Below, in pieces: positions 40,176-49,111 of a stretch of DNA of 64,000 bases. The DNA is taken from the NCBI GenBank assembly GCA_041490445.1, contig JBGPTF010000019.1, positions 1 to 64,000 of the forward strand, written 5' to 3'. Origin of the DNA: JBGPTF01 sp041490445. GTDB taxonomy: Bacteria > Acidobacteriota > Terriglobia > Acidiferrales > UBA7541. Position numbers and translations under genes: made by a program. Under the pieces are notes generated by a model that made no database searches, was not told the origin of the DNA, and saw nothing but the letters and a program-made list of their open reading frames with translations. Within the stretch, counting starts at the first letter, position 1. Every line of letters starts with the position of its first letter.

Positions 40176-40775
40176 ATGCCCCATACTTATATTGACCACC
40201 CAGTTCACGATCGGCTTTACTTCGCGGAGCGCCGGTTGAATGACCTTCGCGCCCTCAACAAGGGCAATATCGGCGGCGCTCGCCATCGCGAGCGGCAACC
40301 GCTGTTGCAGGAGTTCTTCTTCCACTTGTGCGGAGCCATTGATTTCTTGGCGCAGGAGGTAAACAACATCCGGAAGCTCGGCCTGGATCGGGAGGAAGTC
40401 GATGTTCGAGAAGTTTGCCAGAGGCTTGCTCCAGCGGATCCAATCAAATCCTTCCTTGATCAACTTCACCCACGCACTTGGAAGAAAGACCTTCCGGATG
40501 ACCCATATTCTGAGGAGGGATCACACTTCCGGATCATCCTCTTCCGAAACTTTGTTTCGCACACACAACACAGTCCTTTGAGCATACAGGTTTATGTGGG
40601 TAGCTCTCGTGCTTCATCGGCTACGCTTTTTCTGGATCCGCGACTCCCTCATGTCCCCCAGGATCAGAGAACGCAGTCCAAGCGCGAAGTGCTCGAAGAA
40701 TTGACATTTTTCCTCGAGTTGGTCACATCCAAATGCAACTTGGTGTTGAAGGAGCTGGGAATTACCATTCCTTAG
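40176..40775 (+). CDS. unknown protein with a HEPN-like R-x4-H motif
   Basis: The 199-residue product is mostly helical: 'LLQEFFFHLCGAIDFLAQEVNNIRKLG' (about 42-70), a middle with 'FRIILFRNFVSHTQHS' (about 115-130) and a C-terminal helix 'REVLEELTFFLELVTSKCNLVLKEL'. RNFVSH matches the Rx4-6H motif of HEPN RNases. HEPN proteins are frequent in toxin and defence systems, usually beside a nucleotidyltransferase antitoxin, which is not seen here. The gene is AT-richer than its neighbours and has AAGGAGG 15 bases upstream. Function is inferred from the motif only. Confidence 0.45.
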   Translation: MPHTYIDHPVHDRLYFAERRLNDLRALNKGNIGGARHRERQPLLQEFFFHLCGAIDFLAQEVNNIRKLGLDREEVDVREVCQRLAPADPIKSFLDQLHPRTWKKDLPDDPYSEEGSHFRIILFRNFVSHTQHSPLSIQVYVGSSRASSATLFLDPRLPHVPQDQRTQSKREVLEELTFFLELVTSKCNLVLKELGITIP

Positions 40776-40914
40776 AAGCGGAACGAGAAAGCAGGTTTCC
40801 AAAATAGACCGCCCCATGCTGGAGGATTCCTCAAACTAGGAGATTGCTCCTAGATTGCCGGCTTTGACGTGGCGCATCAGGCCGCCTAGAATCGGTAGCT
40901 TCCACGGAGGCGAA

Positions 40915-41631
40915 ATGAAACTCGATCTGCTGGCAATCGCCGCGCACCCCGACGACGTTGAGCTGACCTGCGGCGGCACCCTGCTCAAGATGGCGCAGAA
41001 GGGCTATCGGACCGGAATCCTCGATCTGACCCGGGGCGAGATGGGGACGCGAGGCACGCCGGAAATCCGCCTGAAGGAAGCGGCCAAAGCGGCAAAGATA
41101 CTCGCCGTGAAGGTCCGAAAGAATCTAGGGCTGCCCGACGCCCGCCTGGCTGCTACCGAAGAGTATAAGCTGGCCATAGCGGCCGTGATTCGCGCCTGGC
41201 AGCCTCATACGGTGATTCTCCCCTACTGGGAGGGCAGGCATCCGGATCATTACACCACGGCCATCCTGGGCTACGAGGGCTGCTTTCTGGCAGGTTTAAA
41301 GCGGCTAGCCCTGGCGGGCGAGCCTTTCCGGCCGTTCAAGGTGTTGTATTCGGCCATGTATCAGGACGTCCGACCCACCTTTGCCGTGGACATCACGGCA
41401 CAATTCGAAAGGCGCCGGCGCGCGATTCTGGCCTACGCGTCGCAGTTCAATCCCCCCGTCCGGGAGCGCCGGTCTAAGGTTTCGCTGCCGCTGGACCGCT
41501 TTGAGGAGGAGATGAATCTGAGTGTCCGCTACTTTGGCCGGATGATCGGAGCGCTCTACGCGGAGCCTTTCGTCGTGAAGGAAATCGCGCAGGTGGACGA
41601 CGTGGTGAAGATGCCCGTGCGCTCAATCTAG
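40915..41631 (+). CDS. bshB1: bacillithiol biosynthesis deacetylase BshB1
   Basis: Start at 40915 (five bases after GGAGG) gives 238 residues. The LmbE-fold zinc motif 'AIAAHPDDVELTCGG' (about 8-22), 'TRGEMGTRGT' (about 39-48) and 'GRHPDHYTT' (about 107-115) are those of BshB1, which deacetylates N-acetylglucosaminyl-malate in bacillithiol synthesis. The C-terminal 'YASQF' and 'E..E' match the family. bshA and bshC are not in the window. A bacillithiol-transferase-like gene is at 13173. Confidence 0.85.
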   Translation: MKLDLLAIAAHPDDVELTCGGTLLKMAQKGYRTGILDLTRGEMGTRGTPEIRLKEAAKAAKILAVKVRKNLGLPDARLAATEEYKLAIAAVIRAWQPHTVILPYWEGRHPDHYTTAILGYEGCFLAGLKRLALAGEPFRPFKVLYSAMYQDVRPTFAVDITAQFERRRRAILAYASQFNPPVRERRSKVSLPLDRFEEEMNLSVRYFGRMIGALYAEPFVVKEIAQVDDVVKMPVRSI

Positions 41632-41671
41632 CCCCCACTTGGCTTAAACGTGAGAGTCAACCGGCGCGGCG

Positions 41672-41893
41672 CTAAAACTCGTCGGATAGCTGGGCGAAGT
41701 CGAAGCCGGGGAGCGTATGGCCGGACCCGTTTCGCTCGACCCGGACGCGCAGCGGGGCTTCGTTTTCGGCGCCCGTCTTGCGCAGAACGGCAAACGTCGC
41801 CAGGGCCTCGGTATAGACCTTTGTGATCAGATAGGTCTCACCACTGTCCGATTTCTTCCAAACCTGGCCGACCTGTATCTTCTTGACTGCCAT
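41672..41893 (-). CDS. 73-residue protein of unknown function
   Basis: MAVKKIQVGQVWKKSDSGETYLITKVYTE... starts at 41893 and has a compact strand-rich pattern like a small SH3-type barrel ('GQVWKK', 'TYLITKVY', 'ATFAVLRK', 'LRVRVER'). The upstream extension to 41935 is less likely. It is convergent with bshB1. No function known. Confidence 0.55.
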   Translation of the reverse strand: MAVKKIQVGQVWKKSDSGETYLITKVYTEALATFAVLRKTGAENEAPLRVRVERNGSGHTLPGFDFAQLSDEF

Positions 41894-42060
41894 CGGGGAC
41901 GCAGTAACTCTAGACAGAATTCCCGAGGGCGTCAATGGAACCCTAGTTTGTCGGAAGGGCGAAGAAACTCTTTTGCCGTTGCATACATCCTAGCCAAAGG
42001 AAGGCCGCCCTCTACGGAGGGGTGTATAATCCTTTCCAGGGCAGGCCGGAGGTGGCGAAC

Positions 42061-43071
42061 ATGAAATCGTGGGCGGCGAGGCTCGGAGCGGTGCTGGTGG
42101 CGATCTCCCTGATGATCCCGCCCGGCACGGCGATGGCCCAGGAGAAAGGCTCGAAGTCGGACGTGGATGCGATCGGGAATCGAAGCGTCGGCAAGGGCCT
42201 GAATTTTTATTCCCTGGAAAAAGAGATCGCGCTCGGCAAGCAGCTCGCGCAGGAAGTGGAGCGCAGCTCGAAGTTTGTGGATGACCCGGTGGTCAACGAA
42301 TATGTCAACCGGGTCGGACAGAATCTCGTGCGCAACTCGGATGCCCAGGTTCCCTTCACGATCAAAGTGATTGATTCGGATGCCATCAACGCGTTCGCGC
42401 TGCCCGGCGGATTCTTCTACGTGAATAGCGGGCTGATTCTGCATGCCGACGAGGAATCCGAATTGGCCGGCGTGATGGCCCATGAAATCGCTCACGTCGC
42501 CGCGCGGCACGGCACGAAGAACGCCACCAAGGGCCAACTCGCCCAGCTCGCCACGATTCCGCTAATCCTGCTTGGCCCGGGCGGCTGGGCCGGCTATGGT
42601 ATCTACGAGGGCCTGAGCTTCGCCATCCCGCTGACCTTTCTCCGTTTTTCGCGCGCTGCGGAAGCCGAGGCGGACTACCTTGGCGTGCAGTACATGTACA
42701 AGGCGGGCTACGACCCGAACTCGTACGTGACCTTCTTCGAGAAGGTGCAGGCACAGGAGAAAAAGCGGCCGGGCAGCGTCCCCAAGATCTTCAACACGCA
42801 CCCGCCCACGCCGGACCGCATCGCGACCACGCAGAAGGAAATCGCCACGATCCTGCCGGCGCGTAACGAATACATCGTGTCAACGTCGGAATTCGACCTC
42901 GTCAAGCGCCGCTTGCAGATGATTCAGGCGGGCGAGAAGGCGCAACAAAAAGACTCGGACAAACCGACCCTGCGAAAGCGCACCGAAAAGACGGCCAAGG
43001 ACAAGAAGGGCGGCGACACAACTTCCGGCGACGATGATGATCGCCCGGTGCTGAAGCGCCGGCCACAGTAA
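42061..43071 (+). CDS. M48-family secreted metalloprotease (BepA-like)
   Basis: Start at 42061 gives 336 residues with a signal peptide ending 'TAMAQE' (about 27). HExxH in 'VMAHEIAHVAARHG' (about 139-151) and the third ligand Glu in 'AAEAEADYLG' (about 205) define the zinc site. A hydrophobic segment 'TIPLILLGPGGWAGYGIYEG' lies between, as in BepA-type periplasmic proteases that act in outer-membrane protein quality control. The tail is charged and disordered ('KKGGDTTSGDDDD'). A terminator follows. Confidence 0.9.
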   Translation: MKSWAARLGAVLVAISLMIPPGTAMAQEKGSKSDVDAIGNRSVGKGLNFYSLEKEIALGKQLAQEVERSSKFVDDPVVNEYVNRVGQNLVRNSDAQVPFTIKVIDSDAINAFALPGGFFYVNSGLILHADEESELAGVMAHEIAHVAARHGTKNATKGQLAQLATIPLILLGPGGWAGYGIYEGLSFAIPLTFLRFSRAAEAEADYLGVQYMYKAGYDPNSYVTFFEKVQAQEKKRPGSVPKIFNTHPPTPDRIATTQKEIATILPARNEYIVSTSEFDLVKRRLQMIQAGEKAQQKDSDKPTLRKRTEKTAKDKKGGDTTSGDDDDRPVLKRRPQ

Positions 43072-43085
43072 TTGTCCGCTACATC

Positions 43086-43118
43086 AAAAGGGGCGATCTC
43101 GAAGGATCGCCCCTTTTT
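43086..43118 (+). terminator. strong bidirectional rho-independent terminator
   Basis: AAGGGGCGATC-TCGAAG-GATCGCCCCTT is a perfect stem followed by TTTTT and preceded by AAAA. It lies 15 bases after the M48 stop and 24 bases before the DUF507 stop, so it can end both convergent transcripts. Confidence 0.9.
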
Positions 43119-43141
43119 CATTTTCCAAAATTCTTACGCGA

Positions 43142-43438
43142 CTATCTTTCCGCCCAAGTGGATGCCACGCCCATGCGCTTCAGTCCCTCCGCATAATACT
43201 TGCGGTAGAGGATGTCCCACTCCTCGCTGCCTTCGAGCACTTCTTTCTTCTGCGAAGCGATTTTCACGCGCACTTCGGTGTCCACTTGCTCTTCCTGCTT
43301 CAAAAGAGCCTGAAGGATCTGGACGATTTCCTGGCGGATCGTGTCCCGGTCTTCGACGAAGAGAACGTCCTCACTCGAAACCAGCACGTTGAGAATGGTG
43401 TGGGAAAGGCGAAGCGTCTTCTCGCGGCTCAGGCGCAT
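43142..43438 (-). CDS. DUF507 family protein (second of tandem pair)
   Basis: The 98-residue product 'MRLSREKTLRLSHTILNVLVSSEDVLFVED' has the DUF507 helices and 'IRQEIVQILQALLKQEEQVDTEVRVKIASQKK', a long charged helix. DUF507 proteins are small helical proteins found in Acidobacteria and related bacteria; function unknown. It begins one base after the other DUF507 stop, so the two are surely co-translated. Confidence 0.85.
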   Translation of the reverse strand: MRLSREKTLRLSHTILNVLVSSEDVLFVEDRDTIRQEIVQILQALLKQEEQVDTEVRVKIASQKKEVLEGSEEWDILYRKYYAEGLKRMGVASTWAER

Positions 43439-43439
43439 T

Positions 43440-43721
43440 TCAGCGGAGAACCAGTTTCCTTTCCCGGGCGAGTTGGCCCTTCACCTTCTTGTACATCTCC
43501 TGGTAGGAAGCGCCGGTGCGCTTCATTTCGTCGGAGTAACGGCTCAAAATCTCGCGAACCTCTTCGTTCAGGCGCTCTTCGATCGCCAGCTCTTCGGCCA
43601 TCGCCTGGCGCACACGCTGGGCCACGGCGTCCGCGGCCTTTGTCTCCACCATCTGGCTGGCGACGAGGCGTTTGACGACTTCTTTCGCCATGTGCGCGAC
43701 GTAATCGCGTGAAAGCAGCAT
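43440..43721 (-). CDS. DUF507 family protein (first of tandem pair)
   Basis: The 93-residue paralogue begins 'MLLSRDYVAHMAKEVVKRLVASQMVE' and continues 'ERLNEEVREILSRYSDEMKRTGASYQEMYKKVKGQLARERKL', the same two-helix plan. The genes are divergent from the tRNA pair on the right. Equal length and immediate adjacency suggest that they form a heterodimer. Confidence 0.85.
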   Translation of the reverse strand: MLLSRDYVAHMAKEVVKRLVASQMVETKAADAVAQRVRQAMAEELAIEERLNEEVREILSRYSDEMKRTGASYQEMYKKVKGQLARERKLVLR

Positions 43722-43834
43722 GCCCCTCTCGCTCTTCGCATCCTACTGAATCAAATCAGTGTAGCGTTGCGGTGCGAAGAGTGTCAAGGCAAGCGGCGCG
43801 TTGACGCGTCGCACTCGTTCCGCTAGGATACTCT

Positions 43835-43910
43835 GGGCGGTTAGCTCAGTGGTTAGAGCATCCCGCTTACACCGGGAAGGTCGTGCGTTCGAATCGCACA
43901 TCGCCCACCA
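43835..43910 (+). tRNA. tRNA-Val (anticodon TAC)
   Basis: Acceptor GGGCGGT pairs with ATCGCCC with one G-T; D-loop 'TAGCTCAGTGGTTAGAGCA'; anticodon stem TCCCG/CGGGA with loop CTTACAC, hence TAC; T-arm GTGCG-TTCGAAT-CGCAC; CCA is encoded. Complete cloverleaf. Confidence 0.95.
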
Positions 43911-43925
43911 TCGAGCATCACCCGC

Positions 43926-44002
43926 GGGGACGTAGTTCAGTTGGTTAGAACGCTGCCCTGTCACGGCAGAGGTCGCGGGTTCGAATCCCGTCGTCCCCGC
44001 CA
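43926..44002 (+). tRNA. tRNA-Asp (anticodon GTC)
   Basis: Acceptor GGGGACG pairs with CGTCCCC; anticodon stem CTGCC/GGCAG with loop CTGTCAC, hence GTC; T-arm GCGGG-TTCGAAT-CCCGT (with one wobble); CCA is encoded. It lies 15 bases after tRNA-Val and is probably in one transcript. Confidence 0.95.
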
Positions 44003-44130
44003 TTCCTTTCATCCGATTGCAGATTTCCAAATGTCCCCGCGTGCTGTCTTCCGTCTTTCCGGAGAACACGAGTAACTCGGCCACACGCGCCGCCCGAGTT
44101 CGTCCAAGACTCCGACCATGAAAATGGATC

Positions 44131-44154
44131 GGGCGGGACAACTTCGTCCCGCCC
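44131..44154. terminator. GC-rich hairpin between tRNA-Asp and the 44209 gene
   Basis: GGGCGGGAC-AACTTC-GTCCCGCCC is a perfect 9-bp stem. It lies between the rightward tRNAs and the end of the leftward gene and may stop either, but there is no T-run on either side. Confidence 0.45.
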
Positions 44155-44208
44155 GGCCACCTGACACGTTGCACGAGTTTTTTCGCGAGGAGGAGACCTT
44201 GTCGCAGC

Positions 44209-44916
44209 TTAGCGCGAGACGGCCAGGTTATGTGCGCCGGAGTAAACGAAACTCACGGTAGCGGCTGACTGCGGAACCCACCACAGACGCCGCACCCACT
44301 TGTGGTCGCTGCGGCGCATCCGGCGAGCCAGATAGTCCAGGGCGCCCGGTCCTATCTGCATCGCGCCGTACAAGGCCGAAGAATGAGCAAAGGGGCGCAT
44401 CAGAGGATCAGCTTCATAGGAGCCGCCGCGGCTGATGGCGCGGCGAGTGGACCAGGCGTCAAACGTCGCCGCCGCATGTTGCGCGATCGTCAAGGCAACC
44501 CACGAGCGGCTCGAGCGCCGGACTTCCGGCGGGCCAGCCTTGAAGGGGGGCGTGGGTTCCGCCGGGACGGCAACGTACATTCCCTTGAAAGGTGCACTCG
44601 CGGTGTCCGCTATCCCCATGCCCTTGGACGCTGACGCGAGGGGCTTCTCGCTCGGCCGGCCTTCTGTGGTCTCAACTGACGCGGTTTTGTTCCTGATCGA
44701 AAGCGAACTCGCGATCGCAAGAGACGCTTCCAACTTCTGCGCCGCGGAAGTCTGCATGAGCTTCACATGCGGAAAGGAATGCGTGGCAGGTGCGAGTTCA
44801 CCCTTCGGCGATGGCTGCACCATCGTTACCTGGATCACCTTGGGAACGCTCATCACAGCGGAAGCCTGGTGAAAACCGGGAACAGCCAACAGCAGAACCG
44901 CTAGTCCGAGAACCAT
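44209..44916 (-). CDS. secreted/membrane protein of unknown function
   Basis: I place the start at 44916, giving 235 residues with a signal peptide 'MVLGLAVLLLAVPGFHQASA'; the frame back to 45003 crosses a REP-like repeat (44930-44958). A low-complexity region (about 20-125) leads into a conserved-looking C-terminus 'SWVALTIAQHAAATFDAWSTRR' and 'SYEADPLMRPFAHSSALYGAMQIG' (about 140-190), the pattern of a small membrane-domain family found in Acidobacteria in which the Asp residues may bind a ligand. Function unknown. Confidence 0.6.
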   Translation of the reverse strand: MVLGLAVLLLAVPGFHQASAVMSVPKVIQVTMVQPSPKGELAPATHSFPHVKLMQTSAAQKLEASLAIASSLSIRNKTASVETTEGRPSEKPLASASKGMGIADTASAPFKGMYVAVPAEPTPPFKAGPPEVRRSSRSWVALTIAQHAAATFDAWSTRRAISRGGSYEADPLMRPFAHSSALYGAMQIGPGALDYLARRMRRSDHKWVRRLWWVPQSAATVSFVYSGAHNLAVSR

Positions 44917-44929
44917 TGTTCCTGTGCTC

Positions 44930-44958
44930 CTTGTGTGGTTCGACAAACTCACCACAAG
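44930..44958. repeat. REP-like palindromic repeat
   Basis: CTTGTGTGGTTCGACAAACTCACCACAAG has arms CTTGTG.GG and CCACAAG and a centre TTCGACAAACTC. It resembles a dispersed repeat whose translated shadow 'VVSLSNHT' turns up in many bacterial annotations. Here it lies just upstream of the preferred start of the 44209 gene. Confidence 0.45.
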
Positions 44959-45200
44959 TCGAGTTGTCGCCTGCACAAGGGAGAAAAGCACGAGGACCGC
45001 CAATGGAGTGGTCCCATCTAACTAGCATGTTTACAATATTTTATCTAGTTCTAGTCCCCTAGTTGGTAACATTTCCACCCCTGCATTGCCGGGCCTGTGG
45101 AAATCTCCTTCCTTCCGAATCCCGACAATTTCCCTTCGGCTGTCTGCAAACTATCCAATGCGGAGACATTCGGCGCATTAGATGAAAGGATCATTCGCAT

Positions 45201-45240
45201 AAAACCAAAAGGGCGCCCCGGTGTTGCCACCGGGGCGCCC
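45201..45240 (-). terminator. strong terminator of the TonB receptor gene
   Basis: GGGCGCCCCGGTG-TTGC-CACCGGGGCGCCC forms a perfect 13-bp stem. On the minus strand it is followed by TTTTGGTTTT. It lies 28 bases after the receptor stop. Confidence 0.92.
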
Positions 45241-45267
45241 TCTGATACTTTCGTTCTTGTTCGTCGC

Positions 45268-48200
45268 TTAGAAGTAGAACTTCGCAGCGAGCTGGACGAG
45301 GCGCGGGTCCCTTGCCGAGCGAACTGTACCGAACCGCGAATCGGCGAAATCGGTCACGGGGAGAGTGAACTGCGCATGGTTCCACATGTTGAAGATTTCC
45401 ACGCGCAACTCAATTTTCGTCTTCTCGGTGATCTGGGTATCCTTCGACAACTGGAAGTCGAAGTTGTTGATCCCCGGACCATGGATGACGCTCCGGCCGG
45501 TATTCCCAACCGTACCCAACGCTTCCGCAGCAAACGACGCCGTGGAGAAGTAGGTATGCGTGGACGAAGCACGAGGATCGAACTTCGTGACCGGCGCAAC
45601 TACGTTCGGTACACCCCAGAGCCCGTAGAAGGTACTGCCGTCACTAAGGTTCAGCCCGTTGGAATCGACGATGTCCAGCGGGAATCCCGTCTGAAACGAC
45701 GCGATCCCTGCTATTCTCCAACCGTCGACGACCCGGCTCGGAATTCCACTCAAGCCGTGAAGCTTCCGCATGCTCGGTATCTCGTAGGTGTAGCTAAACA
45801 CCAACCGATGCCGCGCATCGAAGGCCGAATCACCGTAATTGAAGAGGCGCGTGTTGAACGGATTGATTCCCCGATACGAGCAGTTGCATCCGAATCCGCC
45901 GAACCCGGCGTTCTCGAAGCCCGAGCCGGTATCCAGCGAGTGCGCATAGGTGTACGAAGCGAGGAACGACAGCCCGTGCGACATCGCTTTGTTCACGGTC
46001 ATCTGGAGCGAATTGTAGTTCGAGGTTCCAGCCGTATTTTGCTGTCCGATGCCCGCAAAAATATTCCCGGGAAACGCGAAGTTGCCCGGAAAGTTGGTGT
46101 TTTGACTGAACGGATCGTTGAAGCAAGCCGGGATCAAAGCACACCCCGCTGCGTTACGCCCCGGGTTGAGTTCTTGCGTGCTCTCGAGCTTACGCCCGAG
46201 CGCTCCCACGTAGCCCACCGAGAGAATCATCCGCCCCGAAAGCTCCCGCTGAAGCGTCAGGTTGTAGTTCATCGCGTACGGAACCCGGGTGTTCGGGTCG
46301 CTCACGTTCAAGAACATCGGCTCGAAGATCGTGAAGTTCACCGCACTCCCCGCCGCCGGCCGAATGAACGGGAACTTGTTCGGAATCGACGCTGGCGTTG
46401 GACCTCCGGTCGAGCTGAGCGGCGAGCAGGCAATCGCACTGCCGGTTTGGCTGATACACCGGGCATCTGTAAACGGTGCAATAAACGCAGGCACTCCTTT
46501 TACGTCGGCGATGCCGTTCGAGGTCTGCGAGAACGGAGGCGCATTCAAGTTCTGCAGAGTGAGTTCTGTTTCCGTGCGGTTAAAATACATCCCGAAGCCG
46601 CCGCGGATCGAGAACTTGCCCGGCCCGCCCGAAATCCTGCCCCAGTCAGGGCTGTAGGCGAAGCCGACGCGCGGTCCCCAATCGTCAAAATGCGTCCTGT
46701 ACCCGGACGAACTGCAACCGGGATCTCCCGGGAAGTTCATCCCGGCGGGGGCTGTCGGGAAGACGGTGGAGGTCTGGAATGGGATAAAACAATTGATCGC
46801 CCTTGAATTATTCAACGTATCCGTAAGCGGCGTGTCAATTTGATATCCCATGCCGTACGTGAGTGTCAGGTTCGAACGGACCTTCCATTGATCCTGCGCG
46901 TAAAAATAGTATTGTTTCGCCACGGCAACAATGCCGTTTCCGCTCGACTGGTTATAGGTATCCGGAACGCCGAGCAGAAAATCGGCGCCCGAGTTCCCCG
47001 TTGAGAACCTCCCTGTGCGATTGAACGCGAAGGACCCGTCGAGGCGAGCACCGAAGATGGAGGCGTCGTAACGGAATTGTCGGCCTTCAAACCCGAACTT
47101 CAGTGAATGCTTCCCGTAAACCTTCGAGAAGTTGTCGGTGATCTGATAGGTATCGTCAATGCGGGGCTGCGGACCATTGGTGGTGAACCCAAGAGTGAAC
47201 AAGCCCCTCACCGAAACCACTGTCAGGCTGCCAACGTTCGACTGCGGGATGATCCCGGTGAAGCCACCCGCCGCCGGCTGTATGGGATTCACGGGGTTGG
47301 TGGATTTGAAGTTAAGCCGGGTGTAGCCGAACCGCAACTCATTCAGCGTCGAACCGCTGAACGTGTGGTTCCACGCCGCCGTGTATTGCTTCACTTTGCT
47401 CACGCTGGAAGAAGCGAACCCAGGAAGGGTTGCGCCACTGAACGGCAGCGTCGAAACCGAGGGGCTCCTCTGGATGAACTGGTAAAACCAGATCGCATCG
47501 CGCGAATTGAAGGTATGGTCCGCGCGATAGAGATACTGGTCCGTCGTAACCGTCGTACTCGCCGTGCCCGTGAAAACACAGGCGCCTGAGGAGTTCACAA
47601 CGCAGGCCGTAGGTACGTACGTATTCATTAAGCTTACTGCCTGAGTATTCAAGTCTGCTGCGGGAATGGCGCCTGTCGAGAACAGCGAGGAATACAGTGT
47701 TCCCGCAGCGCACGCAACAACCGGACACGGGGAAGCCGAGTCGCCGATTAAGGGAATAACACTCACTTTGGTGTTCGTGAATGCTCCGGCTCCAAAAGCC
47801 CCGCCTCGCTGGGCGGGTGTGAACACGTTCGTGGTGATAATCCCCGAACCCTGCGGAGTGGCCGCTCGAGTGCCCTGGTAGGAAAAGAAACCGAACGTGT
47901 GATCCTTCCAAACCGGCCCGCCAACCGTTCCGCCAAACTGGTTCTGGTGAAACACCGACGGCTTCGCCGCGAAGAAGTTGCGCGTGTTCAGGCTGGTGTC
48001 GCGGAAGAAGTCGAACCCGCTTCCGTGGAAGCTGTTCGTTCCCGACTTGATCACCGCGTTGAGAATCGCGCCCGAGTTGCGGCCGTATTCTGGGTTGATC
48101 GTGTTCGTGACCAACTGAAATTCACCGATCGCATCCGGGCTCGGGAACACAACCGGGGTGTTCAGCGGAATGTCATTTGCATCCGTTCCGTTAATCAGGT

Positions 48201-48768
48201 AGCTATTCTGCTGCGTCTGGCTGCCGTTCGTGGCGAAGTTGTTGCCGAAACGGTCAGAGGACGCAACCACGCCCGGCTGGATCTGCTGCAAAGAGACCCA
48301 GTTCCGGCCGTTCAGCGGCATGTCCCGGATCTTGTCGCCAGAGACGGTGTAACCAAGTTGCATCGAGGTCTTTTCGACCTGGATCGGAGCCGCTTCTACC
48401 ACCACCTTCTCCGACACCTGGCCAAGTTCCAGCTTTACGTCCAGCACGTAGATCTGGGTCGCCGACAGGGCAAGCCCGGTCGCCGTGTACGTTTTGAAAT
48501 TCGTCTTCACGACCGACACCGTGTAGGTGCCTACCTGCAAGTTCAGAAATTCAAACGAGCCGTCGGTCGCCGTCTTGATCGTCTGCGAAAACCCTGTGCC
48601 CGTATTCGAGGCCGTCACGGCCGCGTCCGGCACAGTGGCCCCCGTCGCATCCAATACCGTGCCCCGGATGCGGCCGTAGAGTTCAGCAGCGACAGCAGCT
48701 CCCGCTGAGAAGAACCCTATCGTCACAGCCAAGGCCAGTAACTTCACCCAAAAACTGGCTTTGCGCAT
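45268..48768 (-). CDS. Oar-like TonB-dependent outer-membrane receptor
   Basis: The 1166-residue protein has a signal peptide (about 1-27, 'AAVAAELYG'), a carboxypeptidase-regulatory-like beta-sandwich (about 30-115, 'GTVLDATGATVPDAAVTASN'), a plug (about 125-260, 'MPLNGRNWVSLQQIQPGV', 'GTDANDIPLNTP') and a long beta-barrel ending in 'LAAKFYF' with the C-terminal aromatic residue. Acidobacteria encode dozens of such receptors, usually for peptides or sugars; the ligand here is unknown. GGAGG seven bases before the ATG. The large amidohydrolase upstream on the same strand may act on the same substrate. Confidence 0.93.
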   Translation of the reverse strand: MRKASFWVKLLALAVTIGFFSAGAAVAAELYGRIRGTVLDATGATVPDAAVTASNTGTGFSQTIKTATDGSFEFLNLQVGTYTVSVVKTNFKTYTATGLALSATQIYVLDVKLELGQVSEKVVVEAAPIQVEKTSMQLGYTVSGDKIRDMPLNGRNWVSLQQIQPGVVASSDRFGNNFATNGSQTQQNSYLINGTDANDIPLNTPVVFPSPDAIGEFQLVTNTINPEYGRNSGAILNAVIKSGTNSFHGSGFDFFRDTSLNTRNFFAAKPSVFHQNQFGGTVGGPVWKDHTFGFFSYQGTRAATPQGSGIITTNVFTPAQRGGAFGAGAFTNTKVSVIPLIGDSASPCPVVACAAGTLYSSLFSTGAIPAADLNTQAVSLMNTYVPTACVVNSSGACVFTGTASTTVTTDQYLYRADHTFNSRDAIWFYQFIQRSPSVSTLPFSGATLPGFASSSVSKVKQYTAAWNHTFSGSTLNELRFGYTRLNFKSTNPVNPIQPAAGGFTGIIPQSNVGSLTVVSVRGLFTLGFTTNGPQPRIDDTYQITDNFSKVYGKHSLKFGFEGRQFRYDASIFGARLDGSFAFNRTGRFSTGNSGADFLLGVPDTYNQSSGNGIVAVAKQYYFYAQDQWKVRSNLTLTYGMGYQIDTPLTDTLNNSRAINCFIPFQTSTVFPTAPAGMNFPGDPGCSSSGYRTHFDDWGPRVGFAYSPDWGRISGGPGKFSIRGGFGMYFNRTETELTLQNLNAPPFSQTSNGIADVKGVPAFIAPFTDARCISQTGSAIACSPLSSTGGPTPASIPNKFPFIRPAAGSAVNFTIFEPMFLNVSDPNTRVPYAMNYNLTLQRELSGRMILSVGYVGALGRKLESTQELNPGRNAAGCALIPACFNDPFSQNTNFPGNFAFPGNIFAGIGQQNTAGTSNYNSLQMTVNKAMSHGLSFLASYTYAHSLDTGSGFENAGFGGFGCNCSYRGINPFNTRLFNYGDSAFDARHRLVFSYTYEIPSMRKLHGLSGIPSRVVDGWRIAGIASFQTGFPLDIVDSNGLNLSDGSTFYGLWGVPNVVAPVTKFDPRASSTHTYFSTASFAAEALGTVGNTGRSVIHGPGINNFDFQLSKDTQITEKTKIELRVEIFNMWNHAQFTLPVTDFADSRFGTVRSARDPRLVQLAAKFYF

Positions 48769-49111
48769 TCGCTTTCCTCCACCCTTATCTTAAAGTTAGT
48801 CGAACTGAGCCGATCTGCAAGAAATCTGGATGATTCCAATTTGAGCGATGCTGCCCATTCCGCTGCCTACCCTCAAAGCGCCAAAGTCGCTTATACACAA
48901 ACCGCAACTCGTTACAAAGCACGAATGGTACCAACTGATGGTACTGGTAGAAATATAATAAGCCGTTGTAATTCAATAGATTAGCTGCCAGCGCGAGGAC
49001 GCTATAGTACCAACGCCTCCCCTTATCCATATTTCACAGGGCATGAAACTATGATTTTCTGTAGCAATCGTTAGAGTGGTACTATAACCAGAACTTCGAC
49101 CCGTGGCGAGC
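48769..49111. other. 343-bp gap between receptor and large amidohydrolase genes
   Basis: No gene is seen. It is more AT-rich than its surroundings and should hold the promoter of the TonB receptor. Confidence 0.5.

Noticed and set aside
45097..46806. 569-codon plus frame opposite the TonB receptor
   Set aside because: Shadow of the receptor; it also runs through the terminator hairpin.
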